Shown: in pieces, positions 43,201-58,200 of the stretch | Layout of the letters: each line of letters opens with the position of its first letter | Numbering within the stretch: position 1 is the first letter of the stretch | Origin: Bolinopsis microptera | Lineage: Eukaryota > Ctenophora > Tentaculata > Lobata > Bolinopsidae | Assembly: GCF_026151205.1 (NCBI RefSeq) | Contig: NC_087074.1 | Location: forward strand, 8,163,726 to 8,227,725 | Reading direction: 5' to 3' | DNA: 64,000 bases | Position numbers and translations under genes: made by a program | Notes under the pieces: model-generated | What the model saw: the letters and a program-made list of their open reading frames with translations, nothing else | Told to the model about the DNA's origin: nothing | Databases searched by the model: none

Positions 43201-46200
43201 AACCTCACTTTTTGTTCTCTACCAATGCTGTACACGTTATGAAAGTTGACACTACAAGTGCAAGCCTAATGTACTGCACTCTAGGATATAATATGATAAA
43301 CCATTGCGTGAAGCTAATGTATAAATAGTATTTATTATTATTAAATACACAGTGTACAATAATGTATGCGGGATTTAATTACAGTGAAGTAGTGAAGAGT
43401 GTCTCGTTCCCCAGCAAGGATAACTTGAAATACACTGTAAAATTGTAGCTCTATTGTTTGGAAGGTGTGTTGCCTTTCGCTAGATGTGTTGCCTTCCCGC
43501 CTCTCGCTAGGCGTCACACATCCGTACGTGAGCTTAATGTGTTAAATCTTAACTTACAAACTACATTGGTTGAAGACTGAAGAGCTAGTTCCTTTGTTAT
43601 GTAGATTTGTCATACTTCGAGGTTCTCTTTCAACAGAATAATTTCGAAGCCGGTATCAACCTTTCTTGGGTTAATCCTCACAAAGGCCTAGACATTCGAG
43701 TGAAAGATATTATAATTTACTGCGCATTTTTAATGGCCGTCAGTATCTGGCAGGTGATACTGAATTTATATTTTGTTGAAAGAGGAGCTACGTACTTAGG
43801 GTCTGGTTATTGTGCACCGCCACCCTGCAGCAATCCTCGCGAATAAACCGTTATTAAAACAAGTAGCTCTTATCAGTGTGTTTAAACACATGTTTAATGT
43901 TATGTGCGGGAATATGTGTGGGAATTGTATTGTCTTGATCAGGTGATTTGGCAATTATAGTAAATAAGTTAAATGTTTTAAGGAGCTCTTTGATCATGTC
44001 CCCTTTTAGAATGTCACCAGTTTATGTAACAATATCAAGGTTAATACCACGATATAATACATGTCATTAACAACATTTATAATGTGTTTAAATTGTTGTT
44101 AGGATGATCCCAATAAACTAAATCTATGCAACTCTGTTAGTAATAAAATATATTGCTATTTTGTGCTTGTCGATTGAAAGCCAACTACTTACCAATTCTA
44201 AAACAATGGATATTACACCACAGCTGCGTGAAAAGCTGGCCTCTAAATTGTGAGCGTTTTGTCTGGTTATAATTTATACTGCAATTTAGATCTTCTAACG
44301 ACCAACTATTCGCGGCCAGCTATTTGCGGTTGTTCTATAGTTGAGGTCACATTTAACCAACTCTTCCTATAGAGATAATAATAATAAATATGAGTAGGTT
44401 ATGATAATAAACCTGAGTAGGTTCTAGGAGTTATCAAATATCATTACATTTTATCCTGTCCAGACATAAGAATGGATTTTGATCAGCAGCTGAAAATTCA
44501 AAAACCTAGGTATTATAACTATCCTAATAATATCATGTACATGTAGTATAACATTATCTTTTCTGATTACGCCAGTCACGTACGACGACAGTCATAAAAC
44601 GACCGTTAATTGTCCTGGTAGTATTTAAAGTGCAGTGTGGTGAACGGTTTGATTTTAATTGTTTGGTATTCAAACGATCTTCCTGCTCATAGCTGCATAC
44701 CATCGGATCAAGTCATTAGATGTGAAGACAATAGCAAAACAACAATTTCCTGGCGCCTGCACACCGCGTCACATCCTGGCTCTATTGCAGCTGAATTGGT
44801 GCGATAAACATCCAGTAATTTGGTACCAGCACGTTTTTATGCACTCTAATTAACTCCTAATGATGCTATAATATGCAAAGCTGATGTGTGTTGTCTGGCA
44901 TAATAATGTCAACAGTTGCTGGAGCATGTATCCTGTCCTGGTTAACCACATGGTGGAATGCCTGGAATCTTCCAACAGCATTACCAGATCATTCTACGCC
45001 ACAATTTCATTCAACAATTTGATCTATCAAAATAACTGCATATTGATATTCAAAAAATGTGTTCTTGTTACCGAGTCACGTTTCCATGTGACTACTTGTG
45101 AGCCACAAAGCGTCTGAAGCGAGCTCTCGTTTGAGTTCCAGGAGAGCTCAATAAATAGATTGACCAACAATTTACTGATAAATAGCTGATGAAGTGGTCT
45201 GTTAGCAGATTAGAGAAAGAAGGAGTGGCCAAGTTAACGAGTTCAGTGCACTAACATCAGCTTCTTACTTTTTTCTTCTACGTTACTTGTGTCACCACGT
45301 GACAGGTACTAATTGGACTGTGAGTAGGCTTCTGAGTCTGTGATATTATGTTGGCCAGTGAGAGTGAGTGAGACGATAAAATCGGATGTGTATGCTTAGT
45401 ACTTAATTAATATTCAATGCAACGATTTATATACTCTAATTCGACACGTACTCTAGTTCGAGCTAGAAATCACCTCTGTCGAACTAAAGTCCAGGTAGAG
45501 TAGTTGGACTAATATTTTTCCTCCATTTTCTGCTTGTGATCCAACTGCACACGTCATGAACAGTGGTATTAATGAGGACAGAGTTTCGTGTTCTTTCGTG
45601 ATCCTATGGCATGCACTGTTGCTACTCATATACAGTAGTTGCAGTCTGTTGCTGTACGCTATCGGATCACATTGATTGGGATAAAAAGCTCGTATGCTGA
45701 GATGGTACTTTTTTTTTTTTTTTTTTTTAAAGAGAGGCTGGGCCTGGTTGGCCCACGAGAGGATAGCATATGGATGCTTTGCCTACCTCTGGGGTATGGC
45801 AGTCCTGTGGGAGGATGCCAGTGGAATCAAGATGTGTAATCACGGATGATGGTAAGTGTTGTGGGGTGTGTTATAGATAAACGCTTAAGTGGTGGTTGAG
45901 TGTGGAAGAGAGGGGCGAAACAAGACGGCGTTAAAGTAGTCGCTATGTTACACCTGTCTGGTCCAACTCCTCCGGCACCACTAAGCGTTTAGTGTGGTTT
46001 GTAAAATTGACAATGGTGGAGATGTGTTGGTTGTCGAATATTTCATTGACAGAGAGGTAGTAGTCCCGGAAATATTGACCTCTTATTTGGGCAATAGCCG
46101 GGCACTGTCCGAGAAAGTGTGAGACAGTCTCCTCTCCGTCGCCGCATTTAGGACAAGCACTTGTGTCTGATTTGTGAATGGTGTGTAGGTGTTTGTTGAG

Positions 46201-49200
46201 GCCACAATGTCCCGTGATGAGGTGCACTGCAGTTCTGTAATTTTGTCTGTTGTTACTGAGTGTAGTGTTGAGATTTTTGATGATGTTGATGTTTTTATGT
46301 CCAAGTGTCAGTTTTGTGTGTCTGGGACCATTAGTAATCCATGATTCTTGATTAAGTTTTGTGACTTTGTCGTTGATCAGGCGTTTGATGTAAGATTGTG
46401 GAATTGGGCAATTCAAAGTGGATTCACTGGTTGTGCCATTTTTGGCCAGCTCGTCTGCTTTTTCATTACCCTACAATCCGATGTGTGCTGCTATCCATCT
46501 GATCTCTAAGGTGTTAGTGGATCCGAGTGTATTGAGGGTGTCGTAGCAGTCTCTAGTAGTTCTACTCCTCGTTGAAGGTGAGGATATAGCTTGAATAGAG
46601 GAGAGACTGTCTGACCATATGATGATATGTGTGTTTGTGAGATGGTACTACTGAGATGGTATATGTTGCCATGGGGTGGCAAGTCCCCATACATCTTGGT
46701 CAGGTAGTTTCATTACGTCCTAATATATAAGCCCATGAATTACGTGGCGAACTAGGGTACATTTTTCTCTAATAATACCTTCGCAACAATAGGTCGTGTT
46801 GCTGTTGGTGCTTTCACATCTGAGCCCTATTGTAGTTTTGTCCCCATTAATGAATGGGTCCACGCACAATAAGGACCCTTTGCCGTTAATATTACAATTG
46901 GGACTAACGACCATCAGTGGTGGCCGGTGGGGCTTTTATGCCATGTCGAGCGTTTTCCTTTAATACCATCTTGATTCTACGTCAAACAATTGATAATCTT
47001 GATTACACAATGCACAAACCTTGGGAGCCACTAACGTCACCTACCCTACATACACAAACAACCAAAACCACACAAGTTTCGCGTGAACTAATCTTCTTTA
47101 TTTCAGGAGAATATCTTCAATCTGTCACCAGAAGAGTTAGCACAGAGGGAAGTTGGTATGTTTTATTTGAGTACCGATCTTAACATAATGTTATAAATTT
47201 TGAACATAATAACGGTCATCACTCAATCTGCGGACCACCTTGATTGCACCAGTCGGTTATCGAGTTCGAGGTTTCTGCACTGTATCCACTATCCAGGATC
47301 AGAGTAGGGGCTTGTCTGGAAGGGTGTAATTATATTATGCAATTTTGGTAATAATATGATACTTATGTAAATATATCTGTCAAAATATTAACATAATAGT
47401 AATTACTAGGGTTAGTAATGCAATTCTGTTTTATTTCCCAATCGCTCGCATACGGTCACCTGTAAAAGCAATCGTTTACACATTATATATAGAGACTTTG
47501 TCTATTTAACTGTATCCTCACGTGTCAGAGCAATCTTGGATTGTTTTGTAATTCCATATCGGCTACCCGAGTATCATTTGTTATATAATGAGAGTTACAT
47601 CGTAAAAATGGACCATCGTTATTGCAAACACCGCACGAAATTTGAGCCAACCTATTCACGTATGTGGTCAGTGAAATTGAGTGCCGCATCAACGTTTCCG
47701 CATCAAAGTTATGACATACAACTTTCAGAACTCGTTCAGTTGCGCTGCCAGTTTAACCATATCTTGGCAATCACACGTAAACAGACATGCCCATCATGTC
47801 AAAGGTCTACTCAACATAAAATTGGAACGCGCGCAAGCTGATAATTACAGAAAACTGCGCATCACTTACCGCGCGCATTTAATTTTATATATAATATATT
47901 CTATTTAAGTATAATTAAAGCTAATTATTTATTTAATAACATATTATATTTTAGTCATGCAATTCATGCGCTGTGTATAGAAATGACACGTAGATAGCCG
48001 GCCTGAAATCGACCTTACGCCTGCCAATTCTCCAGCAAATGCAGGATAAATACGACGGACGAGAGACTGAATTTGGTCGATATAGAGTCTAATTGTCCTA
48101 CATGATATGGGATAATTTGTTAAGCGGGAACAGTGAGGCCATCTTCACTCTTGCAATCGTTTATGAGATTATGAGATATGAACTGTTTAAAACCGCTTGG
48201 TATCGTTATATGGTATTCTGCAGCTCCCGATGTATAATGTATATACTCAGCACACCGAATACCGATGCCATCTCTTGAATCCCTATTCCGTGTAATCTTC
48301 CCGGACCGGTTTTCACATGTAATCGTTTAAAGGACAAACGAGTTTTAGACTCTAAGCGAAAGTGAACTCACCCTGAAATTTCGCCTTTATAATCTCAAAC
48401 ATGTAACTTGATATTAACCTACGTCACAGTGTAATTCAGAGTAAGGTTCCTTGACGTCATCTGGCAGCTGCAAACAGAAAGAATCATGAATTATGCAAAA
48501 TTTATCCTGTTCATGCTTTGGCGTGTAAAATACATTGTGGTGGCAATTTATGTGAGCCTATTGGCAAATATGTTGTTTATATGAGACAATTTCAGTGTTT
48601 TTAGACGTTGTCACTGACAGAGTAGATGGAGAACCATTAGAAGAAGAGAATCCTCTTCTCTTCAGATCAGATAAAACTGGGCGTGGCCCTCTGAAAGGTA
48701 TAACTAAATTACTTTTTAAAACCAATCATACCATTTATAATCAGAGGTTCGCCATTTTTGGAATAATCACAGTACGTAATGTCACGTGCATTTGTACTTT
48801 GCAGAATGTATGGCTAAAAAAGCAATTTTCACATAACAAGTGAACGACTTTTTTCAGCTACATGGATTAAGGACGAGGAGTGGGAGCATGTTTTCTGTGC
48901 TTACAAACTCTGTAGGGTAGATTTTCCTTTTTGGGGCTTTCAGACCAGAGTAGAGAGGTTTGTTTTATTTTTTAATTAGTATTTTATTAACTACAAGAGT
49001 ACAAGCATTGCATGATGTAGTATGCTCAGCTATTTTCTATTTTAAGCTTACTCTTTTATTTGACTTCGGTATTTCGAACATCCACATGGTTATTAAGTAA
49101 CTGGTCTAATATAGTAAGCCTAAGGCCAGTACAGCGAGGTAATTTTTACCATACTTAATACTTATTCTCATTTAACCCTCAATTACGGTTTTTTGGTGGA

Positions 49201-52200
49201 GCACGGGGGTTCCATAGATCTAACTTATCAACTATTGATGGTTCTTTGCGAAAATACATAGTAAATACAATATTTCACCGTTGCAACGTCATCACCATTC
49301 ACCAAGAACTGATATTGTTTGTTAGATATAGTATATAATGAGTACGGTATAGTTATTGACTAGCGTAGTAGTCATGAAAGCATCATTACACTCAGCCTAG
49401 GATGCCCTGCACTAGTATCTTAGACTGATACACCGCGATTGTCCAGCCAATCTTTTGATTGCAATTTTGACCGTAGTAGCAAGCGTGAGCTCAATTCATT
49501 ACTTGGAGAAATTGTCTTCACTTGTTTCACCTCTTTCAGCAACTTTTATACGAATAAAATAATGCAAATAAAATCAAATTTGCGATTTTATTAAAGCGAA
49601 TGAAATTATATTTGCATAACCGCTTTACGGCCGGCTCCTTTTTGACTACCTCTTTAGGCTTTTATGCTCATTTAACCCATATATTTGTAAAAGCCTAGTG
49701 ACGCAGCGAGATTGTACAACATGTAAAATAGTTCGTTGAATCGAGAATAATTAAATTATTTGGTATCACGAACCTACACACACATTAGGAATATAGCAAG
49801 ATCCCACGATTTAATGTTCCACGATACCAATTATTATTAACTCGTAAACGTTTGTTCCTTGCTGAACATTAGTCACGTGGTTAACCTACGAATTGTGTCG
49901 TATTTGGCACAGCTTATATGCGACTCCCAGTGCTTTGTTGACTTGTGTCCGATTGAAAGGTTGCCAACTGTTAATTCTGATGCGGGTCGGGATAGTTTAT
50001 TATTATCGCACAAATACAAAAATTGTTAAGTAATTTTATTACAGAATTGTGTACTATCGTATAACTAATTTCTAAAGGTAGCTTTTAATTGTACCTTAAT
50101 CCATCCCTCTGATCGATCCACCTCAGAGGCTAATTTTTACTCAACACAACCGCCATTCTTTAGTATTATAACTGGAATATCCTTACTACCTACAATAAAG
50201 ATTTTAAAGCAGTAATTAAAGTTAGAGTCCGTAGACTGCCACGAAATATTATGTCGTTTATAACAATATATTTCCCGTTAAAAGGAGTCTATGGATAACC
50301 TAGTATGATAGGAATTAGGATCATAGCGCTTACATTTTCTTTGTGCAGTGTTCGTTAATCGTAGCTGCATTTGAATACTTCTGGGCGTAACTGCAATCGT
50401 CTAACGTTGATTTGCTTCTGATAATAAGATCCAATTATTCTATTGGAATGAGAGGTTCCACTAACCGATTACTGGTTACTGGTTACTGGTTACTGGTTAC
50501 TGGTTACTGGTTACTGGTTACTGGTTACTGGTTACTGGTTACTGGTTACTGGTTACTGGTTTCTGGTTACTGGTTACTGGTTATTGGTTTCTGGTTACTG
50601 GTTACTGGTTACTACTTACTGGTTACTGGTTACTGGTTACTAATCCATGGTTTTAGTTCACATTTCCAACCTTCAATAATTGTCAATAAGACTTGTCTTT
50701 TGCACCACAATTATCGACATGCTATGACCTGTGGAATTTGTTGTGTCCCACTATTTATGCATCAAAAGAACACAGTAGAGTCAGTAGAGCCAGTATAATA
50801 GCCAGTAGAAAATAGCAGAGCCAGTAGACCTAACACCATCCTTACTATTTGACCCCAGGTACGCCAATGACTACGGTATCAGGAAGATATTGGTGAAGGC
50901 ACACAGGCAGGCTTGGGTCTGGCAAGACAGTTACCATGGACTGACGATAGAGGACATCAGGCAACTAGAATACGAGACCCAGGAGATGCTGCAACGACTT
51001 TATGCTGAGGTAATTATTAGATATTTATAATAGTGGTTACATCGATCACTTTGTGTTTTCAGAGCCATTTACGAAAATCAACTATTATCCCAAATATCCC
51101 AACAATGTATGTGATTATCTTCCAGGGTTCTCTTTTATTGGTTAAACTGTTGGAAATCATAAACAGCTGGTGTTACATGATGATGTCGTAATGAATGTTA
51201 ATTGCTAAGCGTAACTGTTAGTGATATCTACACAACACAGAGGTAGTATTTGGAACTGGCTCCTCTCCAAACACTAGCCGTACATTGTTCCTTGTACTCG
51301 GAACTTTGTCTCCACAAACCAATATTATATTACCTAGATTGAAGAGATTGTAGCTCAGCTCTCTTTCAAGTCCTCTACACGATGATGCATTATATTATGT
51401 GTGTTGTGATATTCATTTTATTCACTATTGTCTTCAGTACATGGAATAGTTTGAGAGGTACGCTTCAGTCTGTAGAGTGAGTTGTAGAGCTTGCACTTCT
51501 TCGTTTTCATGGACATAGTCTCTTAGTGTTTTATACTAATACGCCTGTGAGAATTGATAGCAAGCCGCATATAATGTAGGTAACAGATTGGGTTCGTTTG
51601 AATACCCTGTTGTTGTGTGTATAATAGCGACAACATGAGGCCTCTATTAACATCAGGCATGTGTTTTGAGGCTGGCTTTGGTTTGTTGAGCTTGTTCTTT
51701 TCAAATTTATACTTGATCGCATTATCCGTGCTTCTCATTCTCGTGTGTAGTGCTTTTATACATTTACAAAAGAGATATTATTAAGTTATATATCACAGTA
51801 AAAGGAGGTATTATTAAGTTATATATCACAGTAAGCTGTATAGCTAACAGATTGGGTGTTTGAATAGTTTTTGTGTGCACAATAACGACACAGCATTATT
51901 ATTACCTCTCACCTCCTCTAATACTCATCTAATAATGGTCGAAAGTTTGTCATATATAATAGTAATATATGTAATATATAAATTTATATATAGATTTAAT
52001 ATATAGATATATATATAGTATGTGTATCATGGTTATATCGTGCTTGCCGCTTGGGTATTAGTGATTGCGTGTGTTACTGTGCTGTCGAGACGTGATTGCT
52101 AAGTTACGTTTCGTAGTTCTCTTTGACAGCAGTGTATGAATGACGGAAGGGATTTATCGTATATATTTATATATTATATATATTGTGTTCTCAGTATGTA

Positions 52201-55200
52201 GTAGCATTTACTTGAATTGGTTTGTTGTGAGGATCTCAGGAGATGCCTTCTGTTCGCAAATACCTGTGCTTCAATTCCTCTGTGAGTTTTATTACTTTTG
52301 TTAGCTTACCCACGTGAGTTTTATAAGACTCTGTGACCTGTGTGAACAGAAACTGATAATTTAAGCTGCCAAAACTAAACACTTTCGGATTAACGGAATA
52401 TTTGCTCGGAAATAAGGATGTTAAAACTCGCTAAAAATGCAGATAAAAGATTATGGGAAGGGTCTAAGGATACAGTGTCGTGTACAAAATTGGCAGTGTA
52501 CAGTACTGGGATTTTATCTCAAATATCGTCAATAAATTTAATGCGATTAGGTATTAAGTTCATCTCATTGATGGTTAATTTGGTTGTAGTCTGTAGAATA
52601 TGTCGTTCGTTTCTGACACAATAAAATTTTAACGTCAGCTATGAGATTGGACAATGTAAGAATTCTTTGTAAGTTGCTTTTTTAAGTTAACAAAGGAGTG
52701 TAGCTTGTTCCAAAACTTAACTTGGCTCTTTACCTTCATTATCTCATTAATCTTAAGAAGTGCAGAGGTGATCTGTGTGGGGCAATTTGACAATAAGTTT
52801 AATGTAACTTAGAATGTTACCTTAAACCTACTATACAAAACCCTACACTAACCCAATAATGTAATTCTAAAGGGCAGGAGATGAAATGTGGGTGAACCTG
52901 GGCTGTAACGTGTATATCAATTTCAGGAGGGAACAGGGACCACACCTACTAACTCCGTGATCCCTACCCCCTCTCCTCCTCGGCTAGATGCTATAGCTAA
53001 ACTGGAGAGTTCTTCCTGTCTCTCCCAACTATCTCTTACCGTGTCGGACTCTGAGTCGGAGTACTTTGACGCTAACGGTAAATTTATAACTTTATTCTAA
53101 TTTCTATAATCAAGTTGAAACTTTGCGTCTGCTTTATGAAATTTTTATATGTAGATGGAAATTTGCGTCTGCAAATATTTCTTCTATCTTTTGTCAATGT
53201 TTGCAGACTACAACGACGAAGAAGAAGATCCCCACGCTGTGAGTTCTGATTGTTATGTAAACGATTCAAGCTATGTAAACATGGCCGGCCATGCAAACCA
53301 TGAAAAACAGGCAAACTATGCAGAAACAAGCTATGCAGACCCTGTAGACAGAGAAAACGATGCCGAATATGGAGTTGATATTCGCCATGTTTGCAGCTCA
53401 TGCTGTATATCGTAAATTTAGGTTGACACCATCAAATTCACATCCGCGTCCGACAGGAGCCTTTTTCCAATGTTTATCATTTAACCAGCTTCTGGAAAAT
53501 TGTGCTATAATTAGTAAAGCATCTTACGGGCTAGTTTGACAAGGGTTACAACCTCAGTCCTCAATCATCCAATGCTTCAACCTGGTTTCCTTCAATGCGC
53601 TTATATTTTCTCAGTTCTCTAAGCTTTATAATTCAATTTTTTAATTGAATTCCTTTTGATAAGAAATTTATCAGTACCGTCAACATTGGTTGATTGGTCG
53701 GTTTGCGACACATTTTAGTATTTTGTACCCATGAATTCAATCTAACAAATATTTAACTATTATATGGTATTCTGACGAGTCGAAGTTAATTAATTGTTGT
53801 CATGGTAACTTTTAACGGGAATTCAAAATAGCCTTTTGGTTTCTCTTCATCTGCACTGAACAATTTGAATCTTGGTTTGATTCTGCTAAAATATCGATGA
53901 TTTATTACATCATAATTGTTGATTTGCTGCATCATTGATTTCTATCTATTCATATGAACGGGGTTATCTAAGAATATCCTGGAAAGCGAAAAGCAACATA
54001 ATATCTCCTGAGGTATGGACTCAGGACTGTGGCATATCTTTCGGTTTTTCAGCTAATTTTGAACATCTTGTTTGACAAACATAACAAAGAAAATTATTTT
54101 GAAGCATATTTCAAGCCTGATCTGTGATAACTAGTGCATGGTATTTTTATTCTTTGTTACCATGACAACATGATTTTAGGCTTTTAATGCTTTCAACTTG
54201 GAACTTCCTTATTCATGCATATCAAGCCTTTCATAATTAGATACAACAATCAATTTAAATTTGTTTTAACTTTGCTGGGGTTGTTATACAAAGTATACAC
54301 AGGAGGCATTTAAATGCTTTTTCTTCGACGGCGCTGAGTCATTTCCGCTTTAAAACAAGTCATTTAACAGAAGCTGGACGAAAGGGCCCATGAGAGGATA
54401 GCATGGAAGCATGGAAATGCTTTGCTTGCCTCTAGGGCGTGACATGTTTATAAAAGGTTCACCGGGCTATCTAGGAGAAGTGGAGGGGAGAGTATCTGGG
54501 GTCAGGGTAGTAGGAAAATAAATGCCCGGTGCTGGGAGGGTCATATCCTTAGATGAGGAGCCTGAACTTCATGATCCAGTTCCTCTGGAGCTCTGGCACA
54601 GTAAGACGCGTGTGGCAAGGTTGGCTATAGAAGGGATATGTTGACCGTGAGGTAATAGTCCTGGAAGTACTACCCTCTAAGTGTACGACGGCTGGACACT
54701 CTCCGTGAAAGTGCACGACAGTCTCCCTGTCGTGGTTGCACATAGGGCAGGCACTAGTGTTTGATTTGAAGATAGTATGGAGGTATTCGTTGAGTCCGCA
54801 GTGTCTTTAATATGTCTGGGTTCATTGCATTGGTAATCCAATCTTTCTGGTTGAGTCTGTTGATTTTACTGTCGATACGGTGTTTCAAAAGGATTGAGGT
54901 ACTGTATACGGGGAAATTCAAAATGGAATCGCTGGCTGTACCAATCTTAGCCAGATCATCCACTTTTTCCAACAATCCGGTGAGTGATGCTATCCACCGG
55001 CGGATCTCCAGTGTGTTCAAGTATCTGAGATTATTTAGGGAGTACAGTCTCGTGGTTGAGCACGAGGTGAGGTTTGGATGGAGGAGCGGCTATCCGTCCA
55101 TATCATGGTATGCTTGTTGGTATATTATTATGTTGAGAGGTATTATATGCAAGCTTCCCTGATAGCTGTGAGTTCTGTCTGATAAAGAGTGCTATAAGCT

Positions 55201-58200
55201 GGAAACTTGGAAGATGTTTCTCCAAGAGTGATGTTGTTGTTGTTGTTGTTGTTGTTGTTATTACTTATTGGTGATGATAGCCAGCCCCGCGATCCGCATC
55301 CTGAGTATGTGCGTGACCCATCTGTGTAGCAGGTGATAGAATGTTGTATGTGGTGTTTAGCAGTTAGTCCCGGTATTCGGCTGTATTTGCGCCAGGAGTA
55401 AATGAAAATGTATATGATTGTTTTGCTGATTACATATTACCGATACTTAATTAATATATTATTAGATCTAGAATTAACTTGATTTGCTTCCTCAATCCTA
55501 ACCTTTCTTACTCCGACATGTTCTACTTCTTATTTCACCTAATATCTCGTACTTCACCACCTGTACGTGACCCCATTTCAGTTTTTGTACCACGACAACA
55601 ACGACCACCCCAAGTTGATATCCACCAACTCTGCGGACAGTGCCAAGTCAGACGACTCTCGTAAGTGCCCCAAGGCCCATCAACCTCGTACTTTCACTTA
55701 GCCACGGGGGCTCTGTGTTATTATTTACCCAATACTGGTTTTTAGGAAAGCTTATGTTGTTATTTTGCGCTTGAAGAAGAACTTATGACCTGTAGAAAAC
55801 GGTAAGTTCTATGAATTGCTTATGGTACGGCACAAGACAACAGTCGACCAAAATTTTGAAATTTGTTGCATTTTAACCGTGTCAAATTGGCAAACAAAAT
55901 GTATCTACTTCCGACACAAAGTGTTCATTGTCCAATGAGCATCCTGCCATGCTGCTACAATCGTGTTACTCTCGTGGTTGCCACATGACAGCTTACCTAA
56001 CTGCTATTGGACAGCGCACTTTTTTCACGTTAGTCACATTTATTGAGTACAGTACGGAATAAATGTAGGTGGTAAGTATCGATGTCAATGATATTGGATG
56101 TGAATTGTGAGTTGTGTGCTGTGAATCTAATTTTGCTTAAGCATGAAATCCAGCCCTTCAAGCTGGCTAATATTGGTCACGTTACCTATCAGCTGACTGT
56201 ACCTCGTGAGTCGTGACTGCGTCACTCGGTGACCACGTGCCCGACTGATTGGTGCAGTACCATAAGGTATAATAACCCACTATCTTTCAGATGGTCATGG
56301 AAGGTTGTTGCCCTCGCAGAAGCTGCTGTTTATTGTATTTCACGGAGGTACACTGCTTGACATGAACACGGACACCACCAAACTGGCAGACTGCCAGACC
56401 CTGCATCAGAGTCTGTCTAATGTGATAAACACTCTCTGTCCTACCTACAGAAACAGGTAATGTCATTGAAAGTGCTGATTTTAGCAATCTTTAAATACAT
56501 AACAACAATTTTCGAAAACAGCAATAATCACAAAACAGAATCACAAGAGACCAAACCAACAGACCAACCAAATTGTAGCACTAAAACAATTTCCAACAAA
56601 AACATCAATATTTTATAATTTATATATAAATATAGTCCCCCTGTAGAAAAAAGGCTTTTCAATCGTCACCGTTGGTCAAATCTAAAATCTTGCTACAACG
56701 ATTCAATGGTCAGTTTAGTTTTAACCTCTGGAGTAACAAAGAGATCAGCTGACCGCAAGATCGAACTGATTGTTTCGATGTTAGAGTTTTTGACCCTAAT
56801 AATTTGCAAACGCAGGCTACTTCGGACTAAAGCATCAACTCCAACAACTTTCCGTGGATTTAAACACGATATAAAGCTCAACAACTTTTCAACGAAAATA
56901 TAGACAACCGGATCAAAAATGGCGTTAAGATAAAATAAGTTCTGGGTAGCTTTAATCAAATTTGTATCCTGACTGTCTAAAATGTTCCTAACCACAATAG
57001 TTGGTAGCCAGGAACTGATAGTGAAGAGACCCATAGTGATGGTCCTGATGGAGAGCTTGGTACATTTGTCATGTTCCTTGCAAATACCTCTCACTTTTAG
57101 CTTAATAATGATCCCAACATACACGACTAGAGTTACAAAGCAGCTGGTGGAGAAGATGAGGAACTTAACCAGGAGATGGTTGGTAAGGGAGGAGATGTGG
57201 ACCCAGGAGGTGATGAGACAGGTACCGGAGCTGGCGTTTTCGTTTGGGATGTAGAGGGATATGGTGTTGTCACCTTTCTCTATGTGGTACAGAATCAGGG
57301 TGATGGAAGGGAGTCCCAGGGAGAAGAGGTTTGTCACCCAGGATAGGCTCATGTGCGTTCCTGACTTGTATCTGGGGCAGTTGAAAGTTAGCAACATCTT
57401 GAGAAGAACCTTTTTAGGCACTTTTATTATAATTTTTTTATTTTATTCTTAGCTTCTGACTTAAGGCAAGCACAGTTTTGCTTTAAAAATGACAACATTT
57501 CTTGATTTAATAAAAACCTGAACGGAATGAAAACTCCGAATATTCTGTCGACAGTGACTGGAGAGACAGAAAGAAAGTTGTAGTATGTTATCCAGAGAAA
57601 CAGGTTGGTGCTTATCTCACACAAATGTGAACTATCTCTGCCATACCAAACCCCTGAAGCATATCATAATGTCAAATACAAGCGCTATATCAACAGATTA
57701 AAACCAAGCTAGATTCTCCAGCAAAACTCATAGCAATGGTAACTATGTGCATAATTGTAACCATGGTATCCAACCTAGAGGTAAGAAGATGCAGGCGTGT
57801 AGACTAAGCATGATATCTGACAGGATGACGGATATGTAAGATCGTTTGTGAGTTTCTATAAGATCCTTCGTTCTTCTGCAATACCACATTCTTCGTCCCA
57901 GTAAACCTGGAAAAGTATGTATTAAACTGAAAAATGTGGAAAAAAAACAATCAGAGTTGTTTGCCATAGTCATACTCATAGTAGGAATGGTATTTTTGTC
58001 GGTAAAAACTGCCAGAATAGCGAGACATTTTACTAATTTTGTGTAGTAATATTTCCCTGTCACTAAAATTTTATCAGAATGAAATCCATATTATTTGTGA
58101 AACAATAATGTTGTAGTTGTGTCCATTTAAAGAAATTTATTTATCTAATTATCAATATGTCGCCTGTCAAAGCCCTTGGTACTCTTGGTTCATTTCTTTA

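Noticed and set aside
43607-43846. 79-aa ORF with a possible membrane segment
   Set aside because: No splice, homology or codon signal beyond one hydrophobic stretch; it lies in an intron and the start codon is not ATG.
50412-50798. 128-aa ORF with VTGYWLL repeats
   Set aside because: It is the translation of the TTACTGG satellite, with no independent evidence of coding.
57427-57624. Treating the TM3 ORF and the TM4-TM7 ORF as separate proteins
   Set aside because: Motif order (ECL1 W, C at TM3, DRI, then W in TM4) shows one receptor; they are joined in one multi-exon feature.
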